This document shows positions 49,541-58,056 of a stretch of 64,000 bases of DNA, in pieces. Below the pieces are notes generated by a model. It was not told where the DNA came from, did no database searches, and saw nothing but the letters and a program-made list of their open reading frames with translations. The translations under genes and the position numbers were made by a program. The DNA comes from Versatilivorator sp963663845 (GTDB taxonomy: Bacteria > Acidobacteriota > Terriglobia > Versatilivoradales > Versatilivoraceae). The stretch lies in assembly GCA_963663845.2 (NCBI GenBank), contig OY760650.2, positions 2,976,001-3,040,000 of the forward strand, written 5' to 3'. Within the stretch, counting starts at the first letter, position 1; each line of letters begins with the position of its first letter.

Positions 49541-51015
49541 TAGGCCAGGATCTCGTGGAGGATTCGTCCGTGGACGTCGGTGAGGCGGAAGTCGCGGCCG
49601 GAGTAGCGGTAGGTGAGCCGTTCGTGGTCCAGGCCCATCAGGTGCAGGATGGTGGCGTGCAGGTCGTGGACGTGCACCCTGTCGTGGACGGCTCGCATGC
49701 CGAAATCGTCGGTGGCGCCATAGGTCATGCCCGCCTTGACGCCGCCTCCGGCCATCCATACGGTGAAGCCGTAGTGGTTGTGGTCCCGCCCCGGCCTCTT
49801 GGTGCTGGGATCGGCGGTGGGGGTGCGCCCGAACTCTCCTCCCCACAGCACCAGGGTTTCCTCCAGCAGCCCGCGGGCCTTCAGGTCCTTGAGCAGGGCC
49901 GCAATGGCCTGGTCGCAGTCCTTGGCCTTGGGTCGATGCCACAGGATGTCGCCATGGTCGTCCCAGGCGATGTCGGGGGCAAAGGCGAGCTGCACCACCC
50001 GGACCCCCCGTTCCGAAAGCCGGCGGGCCAGCAGGCACCCCTCGGCGAAGCCTCCAAAGGGGCGTCCGCCGATGGTGCTGTAGGTAGGTTCGCCGGTAAT
50101 CCCATAGAGATCGCGGGTGGCTTGACTCTCCCGGCCGAGGTCGAAGGCCTCGGGGGCGGCCGTCTGCATGCGATAGGCCAGCTCGAAGGACTGAATCCTG
50201 GCCTCCAGGGCCTGGTCCCGCTCCACCCGCTCCAGGTTCAACCGGTTCATGCGGGCCAGCAGGTCGACCTGCCGCTGCTGCTCGGCGCGGGAGAGGTAGG
50301 GGTTGCGCAGGTCGGGGACGACCTTGCCGGGGTCCAGGTTCTCGGTGTCGACGAAGGTGCCCGAGTAGATGCCCGGCAGGAAGCTGCTGTTCCAGGCGGG
50401 TTCTCCGGGACGGTGGCGGCCCTTGTGGCAGATGGAGATGAAGGCGGGCAGATTCTGATTCTCGGTGCCCAGGCCGTATCCCAGCCAGGCTCCGATGCTG
50501 GGCCGGTTGGGTTGGATCGCCCCGGTGGTCATCATCAACAGCCCGGCCACGTGCTCGGGAAGGTCGGTATGCATGGAGTGGATGATGCAGAGGTCGTCGA
50601 TGCATTGAGCAACGTGGGGAAAAAGCTCGCTGACCCAGCGGCCGGACTGGCCGTGGCGCTGGAACTCGAAGGGGGACTTCATCAGGCCCTCGGTCTTGCG
50701 CTGGGTCTTGATGTCCACCGCCGCGGGGCGCTGGCCGTGGTATTTCTCCAGCAGAGGCTTGTGGTCGAAGGTGTCCACGTGGGAGACGCCGCCGTTCATC
50801 AACAGGTGAATCACCCGCTTGGCCCGGGGGGCGAAGTGGGGCGCCTTGGGGAGCAGGGAGTTGCCGAGCCGCGCATCCGAGGCCTGCACCGCGCCGGAGC
50901 CCAGCCATCCGGCCTGGTCCATCACGGCCGCCAGTCCCAGGGAGCCGATTCCGGTGCCGACCCGGCTCAGCAGTTCCCGGCGGCTCAGGGGTGTTGGAAG
51001 AAGTGGATGTCTCAT
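49540..51015 (-). CDS. DUF1501 protein, second copy of a tandem pair
   Basis: The 491-residue protein has a Tat signal (LSRRELLSRVGTGIGSLGL). The alkaline-phosphatase-like family segments are HLLMNGGVSHVDTFDHKP, LWGGEFGRTPTADPSTKRPG and HVHDLHATILHLMGLDHERL. It is nearly identical to the gene at 51036-52502 along its whole length, with differences concentrated in the first 30 residues and scattered substitutions later. The ATG at 51015 is preceded by GGGGA. The pair forms a minus-strand run with the PSD1 gene at 53675 and RNase D. Confidence 0.85.
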   Translation of the reverse strand: MRHPLLPTPLSRRELLSRVGTGIGSLGLAAVMDQAGWLGSGAVQASDARLGNSLLPKAPHFAPRAKRVIHLLMNGGVSHVDTFDHKPLLEKYHGQRPAAVDIKTQRKTEGLMKSPFEFQRHGQSGRWVSELFPHVAQCIDDLCIIHSMHTDLPEHVAGLLMMTTGAIQPNRPSIGAWLGYGLGTENQNLPAFISICHKGRHRPGEPAWNSSFLPGIYSGTFVDTENLDPGKVVPDLRNPYLSRAEQQRQVDLLARMNRLNLERVERDQALEARIQSFELAYRMQTAAPEAFDLGRESQATRDLYGITGEPTYSTIGGRPFGGFAEGCLLARRLSERGVRVVQLAFAPDIAWDDHGDILWHRPKAKDCDQAIAALLKDLKARGLLEETLVLWGGEFGRTPTADPSTKRPGRDHNHYGFTVWMAGGGVKAGMTYGATDDFGMRAVHDRVHVHDLHATILHLMGLDHERLTYRYSGRDFRLTDVHGRILHEILA

Positions 51016-51035
51016 CTGTCCCCGTAGTTCCCAGG

Positions 51036-52502
51036 CTAAGCGAGAATCTCGTGAATGATTCGGCCGTGGACGTCGGTGAGGCGGAAGTCGCGGCCGGAGT
51101 AGCGGTAGGTGAGCCGTTCGTGGTCCAGACCCATCAGGTGCAGGATGGTGGCGTGAAGGTCGTGGACGTGGACGCGGTCGTGGACGGCCCGCATGCCGAA
51201 ATCGTCGGTGGCGCCGTAGGTCATGCCCGCCTTGACGCCGCCTCCGGCCATCCACACGGTGAAGCCGTAGTGGTTGTGGTCCCGCCCCGGCCTCTTGGTG
51301 CTGGGATCGGCGGTGGGAGTCCGGCCGAACTCCCCGGCCCACAACACCAGGGTCTCCTCCAGCAGCCCCCGGGCCTTCAGGTCCTTGAGCAGGGCTGCGA
51401 TGGCCCGGTCGCAGTCCTTGGCCTTGGGCCGATGCCACAGGATGTCGCCATGGTCGTCCCAGGCGATGTCGGGGGCAAAGGCCAACTGCACCACCCGGAC
51501 CCCCCGTTCCGAAAGCCGGCGGGCCAGCAGGCACCCCTCGGCGAAGCCTCCGAAGGGGCGGCCGCCGATGGTGCTGTAGGTGGGTTCGTCGGTGATCCCG
51601 TAGAGATCGCGGGTGGCTTGGGTCTCCCGGCCGAGGTCGAAGGCCTCGGGAGCGGCCGTCTGCATGCGATAGGCCAACTCGAAGGACTGAATCCGGGCCT
51701 CCAAAGCCTGGTCCCGCTCCACCCGTTCCAGGTTCAACCGGTTCATCCGGGCCAGCAGGTCGACCTGGCGCTGCTGCTCGGCGCGGGACAGGTAGGGGTT
51801 GCGCAGGTCGGGAACGACTTTCCCGGGATCGAGGTCCCCGGTGTCGACGAAGGTGCCCGAGTAGATGCCCGGCAGGAAGCTGCTGTTCCAGCCGGGTTCT
51901 CCGGGACGGTGGCGGCCCTTGTGACAGAGGGAAATGAAGGAGGGCAGGTTCTGGTTCTCCGTGCCCAGGCCGTATCCCAGCCAGGCGCCCAAGCTGGGCC
52001 GGTTGGGCTGGATCGCTCCCGTGTTCATCATCAACAGCCCGGCCACGTGCTCGGGGAGGTCGGTATGCATGGAGTGGATGATGCAGAGGTCGTCGATGCG
52101 CTGGGCCAGGTGGGGAAAGAGTTCGCTGACCCAGCGGCCGGACTGGCCGTGGCGCCGGAACTCGAAAGGCGACTTCATCAGTCCCTCGGTCTTGCGCAGC
52201 GTCTTGATGTCTACCGCCGCCGGGCGCTGGCCGTGGTATTTCTCCAACAGGGGCTTGTGGTCGAAGGTGTCCACGTGGGAGACGCCGCCGTTCATCAGCA
52301 GGTGAATCACCCGCTTGGCCCGGGGGGCGAAGTGCGGCGCCTTGGGGAGCAGGGAGTTGCCGAGCCGCGCTTCCGAGGCCTGCAGCCTGCCGGAGCCCGG
52401 CCACCCGGCCTGGTCCATCACGGCTGCCAGTCCCAGGGAACCGATTCCCGTGCCGACCCGGCTCAGCAGTTCCCGGCGGGACAACGGTGCATGAAAGTCC
52501 AT
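51036..52502 (-). CDS. DUF1501 protein, first copy of a tandem pair
   Basis: The 488-residue protein has a Tat signal (APLSRRELLSRVGTGIG) and the same family segments as its neighbour (HLLMNGGVSHVDTFDHKP; GEFGRTPTADPSTK; HATILHLMGLDHERL). One visible change is LWAGEFGRTP in place of LWGGEFGRTP. The ATG at 52502 is preceded by GGGAG. Its first 40 bases overlap the 3' end of the RNase D gene, so expression of the two may be linked. It lies 20 bases upstream of the second copy. Confidence 0.85.
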   Translation of the reverse strand: MDFHAPLSRRELLSRVGTGIGSLGLAAVMDQAGWPGSGRLQASEARLGNSLLPKAPHFAPRAKRVIHLLMNGGVSHVDTFDHKPLLEKYHGQRPAAVDIKTLRKTEGLMKSPFEFRRHGQSGRWVSELFPHLAQRIDDLCIIHSMHTDLPEHVAGLLMMNTGAIQPNRPSLGAWLGYGLGTENQNLPSFISLCHKGRHRPGEPGWNSSFLPGIYSGTFVDTGDLDPGKVVPDLRNPYLSRAEQQRQVDLLARMNRLNLERVERDQALEARIQSFELAYRMQTAAPEAFDLGRETQATRDLYGITDEPTYSTIGGRPFGGFAEGCLLARRLSERGVRVVQLAFAPDIAWDDHGDILWHRPKAKDCDRAIAALLKDLKARGLLEETLVLWAGEFGRTPTADPSTKRPGRDHNHYGFTVWMAGGGVKAGMTYGATDDFGMRAVHDRVHVHDLHATILHLMGLDHERLTYRYSGRDFRLTDVHGRIIHEILA

Positions 52503-53644
52503 AATGCTTCTCCCAGCTCCTGACGCTGCCATCGTCGAACGTCCTTGCTTTCCATCTCGTCGTCGAGCCCATCCGTCCAGGTGGTGGAGAGACGCGCCAG
52601 GCTGGCGGTTGGCCAAAGCAGAAACGGAGAGAGGTTGAGGCGATTCGCTTCTCCGGCCCGCCAATCCTTCAGGAGACGCAGCCTCGTTCGATTTTCCCTG
52701 AACGCCGCCGTGCGTTTCCGCGGGCGCCGGACCGGGCCTGCCCTGAGCCCCACCTGGATGGCATGGCGCACTCCCGAGGATAACCGGCCCCTTCCGTATC
52801 GTCCCAGGCCCTTGACGCGGGCAAGGTCGGAGTGCGGACCGGCCGCCAACTCCACCATGGCGGTGTCGGAAAAGATCCTGAACGGCGGCCGGTCGCACCG
52901 CACCGCTTCCGTCTCGCGAAAGGCGTGGAGCGATCGCAGGACCGCCAATCCCCGTCCGTCGAGGTCTCGACTGCCCTTGACCGAGAGGAATCGCCACTCG
53001 GCGTCCGGCGCCACGTAGCGAATGGCCTCGAGCCGCCGGCATTCCTCCTCGACCCACTCGGTTCTGCCAAGCTCGTCCAGCCTTTGGTACAGGAGCGTCG
53101 CCAGCCGTTCGAGGTGAAGCACATCCAGGGCCGCGTACCGCAACAGGGCTCCCGTAAGGGGCCGGAGGGACCAGTCGGCGCGCTGCAGCTTCTTGTTCTT
53201 GTCTATCTCGATGCCCAGATACTCCGCCAGGACCGCTGCCAGGCCGAGCCTCTCGGACCCCACCAAGGCGGCGGCCACGCTGGTGTCGAACAGGCCCCGC
53301 ACGGGAAACTTCCAATCACGATCCAGCAGCCGCAGGTCGGAGTTGGCAGAGTGGAAAACCTTCTCGACGGCGGCGTCGGCCAGCAGTTCCCCGAGAGGCG
53401 CGATGTCCTCGATCGAGAGCGGATCAATGATGTATACGGCGCCGGGGGTTGCAAGCTGCACCAGGCACACCCGATCGGGGTAGCGGTGGAAGTTGTTGGA
53501 CTCCAGGTCCACCGCGACGCGCGGCTGCCGCTGCGCCGATTCGACGACTTCCTCCAGCCGCGCCCGGGTCGTAACTCTTTCACCCGGGTCTCTGCCGGTT
53601 TGCTCCAACCCGGCACCGTACCTGGGGGTGGCTATCACATCCAT
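52463..53644 (-). CDS. rnd: ribonuclease D
   Basis: RNase D is a 3'-5' exonuclease that trims tRNA precursors in the cytoplasm. The DEDDy catalytic set is visible: VAVDLESNNFHRY (DxE), SANSDLRLLDRDW, and RYAALDVLHLERL (Y-x3-D). An HRDC-like region follows (about 215-290; LARVKGLGRYGRGR). The length of 393 residues is normal. The start ATG at 53644 has no clear ribosome-binding site; the copy of a repeat end (53649-53678) lies immediately before it. Its stop is inside the start region of the DUF1501 gene. The position within a PSD1/DUF1501 operon is unusual. Confidence 0.88.
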   Translation of the reverse strand: MDVIATPRYGAGLEQTGRDPGERVTTRARLEEVVESAQRQPRVAVDLESNNFHRYPDRVCLVQLATPGAVYIIDPLSIEDIAPLGELLADAAVEKVFHSANSDLRLLDRDWKFPVRGLFDTSVAAALVGSERLGLAAVLAEYLGIEIDKNKKLQRADWSLRPLTGALLRYAALDVLHLERLATLLYQRLDELGRTEWVEEECRRLEAIRYVAPDAEWRFLSVKGSRDLDGRGLAVLRSLHAFRETEAVRCDRPPFRIFSDTAMVELAAGPHSDLARVKGLGRYGRGRLSSGVRHAIQVGLRAGPVRRPRKRTAAFRENRTRLRLLKDWRAGEANRLNLSPFLLWPTASLARLSTTWTDGLDDEMESKDVRRWQRQELGEALWTFMHRCPAGNC

Positions 53645-53648
53645 AGGC

Positions 53649-53678
53649 TCAGCGGCTCGGTGAGAAATGCGGGCTCAG
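53649..53678. repeat. solo end of the MITE-like element at an operon junction
   Basis: TCAGCGGCTCGGTGAGAAAT and the following TGCGGGCTCAG match the right end of the 24310-24559 element, with two or three differences. The copy spans the stop codon of the PSD1 gene (53675) and lies five bases before the rnd start codon. Insertion or decay here could explain the missing ribosome-binding site of rnd. Confidence 0.6.
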
Positions 53679-56050
53679 CGCACGTGCATCAGTTCGTTCG
53701 AGCTCAGCAGCACCTGGGCGACCTGTTCCCAGCGAGTCAGCCGCTTGGGCGGGTCCACTCCCGGGTCGCCCTCCAGGAATTCCAGCGCCATTCTCCGTTC
53801 CGTTTCCGATGGGGGCCGCGAGAACACCAGGCGGAAGGCCTCGTCGATGCGCTTGCCATCTTCCTCCACCGCCGAGAGGCGCCGGGCCAGGGCCTGGGCT
53901 CTAGCCACCATGAAGGGACTGTTCATCAGAAAGAGCTGCTGCTGGGGCACGGTGGAGACGGTTCGCTGGCTGCGGGAGAGCCAGGCGCTGGGAAAGTCGA
54001 ACAGGCGCAGGAACTGGTCGGAGGCCGAGCGCATGTCCCGGTGGACGGAGGCGTAGAGAGTTCGCCGGCGGCTGCCGAGAATGTCCTCGACCGAAGGGCC
54101 TCCGATCTGCAGGTCCTGCTCGCCGGCGGCGGCCAGCAGTCCGTCCCGCCAGGCCTCCACGTCCAGCCGCCTGGGATTCATGCGCCAGAGCCAACGGTTC
54201 TCCCCATCCACCTCGAAGTTGGCGCGGTCGAATGCGCTGCTCTGGCGGTAGGTGGCGGACAGCAGGATCTCCCGGTGCAGGCGTTTCATGGACCAGCCGG
54301 AGTCGATGAAGCGGCGGGCCAGCCAGTCCAGCAGCAGCGGGTGGGTGGGAGGCTCCCCCATGAATCCGAAGTTGCTGGGGGTGCGAACCAGGCCCTGGCC
54401 GAAGTGGTGCTGCCAGATGCGGTTGACCATGACCCGGGCCGTCAGCGGATTGTTCTCGCCGACGATGGTCCGGGCCAGCTCCAGCCGGCCGCTGCCTCGA
54501 GTGAAGGGCGCCGGCCGGTCCCCGGCGATGACGCGCAGGAATCGGCGGGGCACCCTCTGGCCAGGATGGACCGGATCTCCTCTGATGGCCACAGGGATGT
54601 CCTCCGAGCCCCCCTCGGCGACGCTGTGGACGTGTGTCGGCTCAGGGGGCAGCGTCTCCTTGAAGGCTTCCAGTCTGGCCGTCAGAGCGTCGACGACCTT
54701 CTGCTGCTCCTTCATGGCGTCGACCTCGTCGTCCTGGAAGAAGATCTTCTTGGTCTTGGCCTCTTCGACGCATTTCTTCTTGTCCTTGAGCACCGCTTCC
54801 AGGAACTCGTAGCGGTCGGACACCTTGGAGGGCACCGTCCACTTGCGGGACACGTACTCGGTGTTGAAGAAAACGCCCGCCAGGGAGTAGTAGTCCTCGG
54901 TGGGGATGGGATCGAACTTGTGGTCGTGGCAACGGGCGCAGGAGACCGTCAAGCCCAGAACGGCCCGCGACAGGGTGTCGATCTTGTCATCCATGGTGTC
55001 GTAGCGGTGGCGCAGCTTGCTCTCCTTGCCACCGCCATCGGATTCGTAGATGGGACCCAGAGACAGGAAACCCAGGGCGCTCCACCCTTCCATGCCCACG
55101 CCGCTCATCAGGTCCCCGGCGATCTGCTGCATGATGAACTGGTCATAGGCCAGGTCCCGATTGAAGGCCGCCACCACCCAATCCCGATACTTGTAGGCGT
55201 ATGGCAGTGCCTTTCTACTGTGGTTGTTGGCGCGCTGTTCTTCCGCGTAGCGGGCCAGGTCCAGCCAGTAGCGGGCCCAGCGCTCCCCGTAGTGGGGAGA
55301 GGCCAGCAGGCGGTCGACCACGGTTTCATGGGCTTGGGGCGAAGAATCCCCCAGGAAGGCCTCGACCTCTTCCGGGGAGGGCGGCAGGCCGGTCAGATCC
55401 AGGGTGACCCGGCGAAGCCAGGTGCGCCGGTCGGCCGGTCCCACCGTTTCGAGTCCCTTCTCTTCCAGTCGGGCCAGCACGAAGCGGTCGAGGGAAGAAC
55501 GGACCCAGTCACCGTCCTCCACGGCGGGAAGCGCCGGTCGAGCCAGGGGCTGAAAGGACCAGAACTTGCGCCCCTCCTCCAGGTCGATGGAGTCCTGGAC
55601 CGGCGCGGCTCCGGAAGCGTCGCTCCTGGGGTCGGGCGCGCCGACCCCCACCCACTGCTCCAGCAGCTCGATCTCCTCCGGCGGCAGGGTCCCCTCGGGC
55701 GGCATGGAAAGCTCGGGGTCCTGGTAGTTGACGGCCTGAATCAGCAGACTTCCGGCGGGGTTGCCGGGAACAATGGCGGGGCCGCGGCTCCCCCCGGTAA
55801 CCCATCCCTCCCGGGTATCCAGGCGCAACCCTCCCATGGGAGCGGGCTCGGCCGAATGGCAGGCGTAGCAGCGTTCGACCAGCAGCGGGCGGATCTTGGA
55901 TTCGAAGAACTCGACCTCGGCAGGCTTGAGAACCGGGGCTTGCAGGGCGTCGGCGCCGGCGGCCGCAGACCAGGAGGCGGTCGAGAGAAGCCCCCCCAGC
56001 AGCAGAAGAGCCAGGCCCGGCGATTTACGGTTGGGAATGCTTGCCGACAC
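53675..56050 (-). CDS. PSD1 protein: cytochrome-like N-terminus, DUF1549, DUF1553
   Basis: The 791-residue protein starts at a GTG (56050) and has a signal peptide. A c-type haem motif is present in RCYACHSAEPAPMGGLRLD (Cys61, Cys64, His65). DUF1549 shows PHYGERWARYWLDLARYAEE, and the second CxxCH is CARCHDHKFDPIPTEDYY. DUF1553 contains NPLTARVMVNRIWQHHFGQG. It has no Ig-like domain, unlike the copy at 42017. The stop codon lies within a repeat end. It leads the run rnd-DUF1501-DUF1501-Cache. Confidence 0.85.
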   Translation of the reverse strand: MSASIPNRKSPGLALLLLGGLLSTASWSAAAGADALQAPVLKPAEVEFFESKIRPLLVERCYACHSAEPAPMGGLRLDTREGWVTGGSRGPAIVPGNPAGSLLIQAVNYQDPELSMPPEGTLPPEEIELLEQWVGVGAPDPRSDASGAAPVQDSIDLEEGRKFWSFQPLARPALPAVEDGDWVRSSLDRFVLARLEEKGLETVGPADRRTWLRRVTLDLTGLPPSPEEVEAFLGDSSPQAHETVVDRLLASPHYGERWARYWLDLARYAEEQRANNHSRKALPYAYKYRDWVVAAFNRDLAYDQFIMQQIAGDLMSGVGMEGWSALGFLSLGPIYESDGGGKESKLRHRYDTMDDKIDTLSRAVLGLTVSCARCHDHKFDPIPTEDYYSLAGVFFNTEYVSRKWTVPSKVSDRYEFLEAVLKDKKKCVEEAKTKKIFFQDDEVDAMKEQQKVVDALTARLEAFKETLPPEPTHVHSVAEGGSEDIPVAIRGDPVHPGQRVPRRFLRVIAGDRPAPFTRGSGRLELARTIVGENNPLTARVMVNRIWQHHFGQGLVRTPSNFGFMGEPPTHPLLLDWLARRFIDSGWSMKRLHREILLSATYRQSSAFDRANFEVDGENRWLWRMNPRRLDVEAWRDGLLAAAGEQDLQIGGPSVEDILGSRRRTLYASVHRDMRSASDQFLRLFDFPSAWLSRSQRTVSTVPQQQLFLMNSPFMVARAQALARRLSAVEEDGKRIDEAFRLVFSRPPSETERRMALEFLEGDPGVDPPKRLTRWEQVAQVLLSSNELMHVR

Positions 56051-56159
56051 GGTTACTTCTCTTGGATCACGGGGGTTAACCGATTGGTTGAGCCAATTGC
56101 GGAACCAGGCCGGAAAAGGAAAATCAATTTTACCCTTATCCCCACTGCCAAGACAAGGT

Positions 56160-56280
56160 CAGGCAACCGCCCAATGACCTGGATGCACTGTTGGAATGAC
56201 TGCGCCGAGATCGACAAGAGGCTAAACGCATCGATCCAAAAACTCTCCACTCTCCACTCTCCACTCTCCACTCTCCACTC
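56160..56280. repeat. four-helix-bundle-like gene tail and CTCCACT tandem tract
   Basis: The left part (about 56184-56240) reads in one frame as DCAEIDKRLNASIQKL, like the end of a four-helix-bundle (S23-type) protein, and resembles 24241-24291 at the DNA level. The right part (56242-56280) is about five copies of ACTCTCC. No intact gene is present. The tract ends six bases before the GH32 stop codon. Confidence 0.5.
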
Positions 56281-56286
56281 AACAAA

Positions 56287-57768
56287 TCACCAGATGGAGT
56301 TCATCGACCAGACGTCCAGCGATTTCAGCACGGCGCGGCCGTTTTCGGCAAAGACGGCGATATCGAGATCTTCCGCCGGCGCGTAGTTGACCCGTGTGAC
56401 CGCGGTGCGTCCTTCGTCGAGAAACACTTCCAGGACGGACTTGTCGAGAAACAGGTGCACCTCGAGTGTCCGGGAACCGACCTCCAGGGGCACCTCGGTT
56501 CCCGCCACGTTCAAGGTTCCATCGCTGTAGCGCAATGAAATGCCGTTCTGCCCGTCCCGGCTGCAGCGAACCTTCAGCCCGAAGGCGCCGGCGTCTCCCG
56601 GGGCGAATTCGGCCTTGATCTCCAGCGCATCGCCGCCGGCGCCCTCAATGACTTTCAACTCGTTGGTCAGACCCAGATTCTCCAGCTTCCGGTGTTTCCC
56701 CCGCAGTTGTTCCAGCTCCGGCGCCGGGGTCTGAATGAGACGATCATCCTGGTCCAGGCTCAGCAGGCGGGGCAGGGACATGCAGCCGTTCCAGCCGCGA
56801 TCGGGCTTGAAGCCGCTCACCCATCCCAGCAGGATGGTGCGACCGGCCTGATCGGTGAACACGGTGGTGCCGTAGACACCCCGGTGCAGGGGTGTCGGCA
56901 TCTCCTCGCCGCCGTAGCCGTAGTCCAGAACCCGAGGTTGGGTCTTGAGGTCCAGGGCAATGGCCTCCGGGTCGAAGTCGCCGATCAGATAGCTGATGGG
57001 ATAGGTGGAGCGGATCAGCACCTGGCGGCCGTCCAGCGAAAAGACATTGGGGCATTCGCCATCGACTCCCTCGACCTTGCCCACCGCTTCCCAAGCCGTG
57101 AGTCGATCGTTTTTCGCCTTGCAGATCAGCCCCTCGGTTTCCTTGAAAGTGGCGAAGACGCGGCCTCCCACCTGAAATACGAACATGTCGGCCCAGTTGG
57201 CCTTGACGTCCTGGGGAATCCCGCTCTTGCCGGCCTTCAGTCCGATGTCGAACCTGCGCCAGACCCTGAGGTCCTCATCGACCGGCTCGGCCGCCCACTG
57301 TTCGCGCTTGTTTTTGGAGAGATCCATGGGCGTATGGGCGAAGAACAGGATTGGGCTGCCGTCCTTTCGGATGATGGCGCTGCCGGAGGCTTCCAGCCTG
57401 GCGCCTTCCGGCGGCATCAGAACGGGACGCAGGTGCTCCCAGTTCACCAGGTCCCGGCTTCTGGTGTGTCCCCAGCCGATGCCGCGCCCCCGGTTGTGCC
57501 CGTCGGACAAGGGGCCCTGTTGGAAGAAAACGTGATAGTAGCCCCGGTAGTGGAAGCCTCCGCAGACGTCGTTCATCCACAGGGCGGGCGGGCGATAGTG
57601 GTATACCGGACGGTCAGGGTCCCGGGCCGCCTTGGGAGCGGCGGCTTCGATGGCGGCCACGGCCCGATCGATCCGTTCCTGCTCCGGGTCCTTCCCTGGA
57701 CCGCATCCGAGGAAAGCCACCGCCATCGTCAATAGCGCCAAACCCGCCCGCATGCTGCTCTGGCTCAT
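56287..57768 (-). CDS. GH32 family lipoprotein (levanase/fructosidase-like)
   Basis: The 493-residue protein has a lipobox (FLGC, Cys22), so it is probably anchored outside the inner membrane. GH32 enzymes hydrolyse fructans or sucrose-type bonds. The N-terminal motif is LWMNDVCGGFHYRGYYHVFF, which keeps the nucleophile Asp of WMNDP. The acid/base glutamate is in GECPNVF. The RDP motif that stabilises the transition state appears as ADM in NWADMFVF, keeping the Asp but not the Arg and Pro. The C-terminal beta-sandwich is present (LFLDKSVLEVFLDEGRTAV). AGGGG precedes the ATG. Confidence 0.82.
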   Translation of the reverse strand: MSQSSMRAGLALLTMAVAFLGCGPGKDPEQERIDRAVAAIEAAAPKAARDPDRPVYHYRPPALWMNDVCGGFHYRGYYHVFFQQGPLSDGHNRGRGIGWGHTRSRDLVNWEHLRPVLMPPEGARLEASGSAIIRKDGSPILFFAHTPMDLSKNKREQWAAEPVDEDLRVWRRFDIGLKAGKSGIPQDVKANWADMFVFQVGGRVFATFKETEGLICKAKNDRLTAWEAVGKVEGVDGECPNVFSLDGRQVLIRSTYPISYLIGDFDPEAIALDLKTQPRVLDYGYGGEEMPTPLHRGVYGTTVFTDQAGRTILLGWVSGFKPDRGWNGCMSLPRLLSLDQDDRLIQTPAPELEQLRGKHRKLENLGLTNELKVIEGAGGDALEIKAEFAPGDAGAFGLKVRCSRDGQNGISLRYSDGTLNVAGTEVPLEVGSRTLEVHLFLDKSVLEVFLDEGRTAVTRVNYAPAEDLDIAVFAENGRAVLKSLDVWSMNSIW

Positions 57769-57876
57769 CTCTACCCCTTTTCCCGGTAACGCATGGAGAG
57801 CGGAAATTATCGCACAGGGGTCGGCTGCAGGGAAACCCGCCCGTGCACTCCCGCACGGCCATCCCGGGCCGCCCCC

Positions 57877-57902
57877 GTAGGGGCAACCCTTGTGGCTGCC
57901 CG
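57877..57902. repeat. GTAGGGGCAACCCTTGTGG repeat
   Basis: GTAGGGGCAACCCTTGTGGC at 57877-57896 recurs at 62962 with one change. The repeat has a short inverted structure (GGGCA...TGCCC). It lies in the 288-base gap between the GH32 and BKACE genes, which holds no gene. Confidence 0.65.
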
Positions 57903-58056
57903 GTCGTTCCCGTTGGCCCGGCCATCCCCGCGCCGGGCGGCCACGCTGCCGGCGGGCTGGAACTATTGGGTTTACGAGCGGAAGCCGGAATCAGTATAGT
58001 GAGCAGCCTGCCAACCCCGCGAGGGTTGTTCCCGCCGGGCCTCATGAGGAACCGCC

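Noticed and set aside
48524..50908. A 794-codon minus-strand frame covering the Cache-like protein and part of a DUF1501 gene
   Set aside because: Only the part after the ATG at 49540 looks like a real protein; the upstream part is the DUF1501 gene read in the wrong frame.
49540..52572. A single 1010-residue fusion covering both DUF1501 copies
   Set aside because: The first half is out of frame with the upstream copy; the second copy has its own ATG at 51015 with a GGGGA site and Tat signal.
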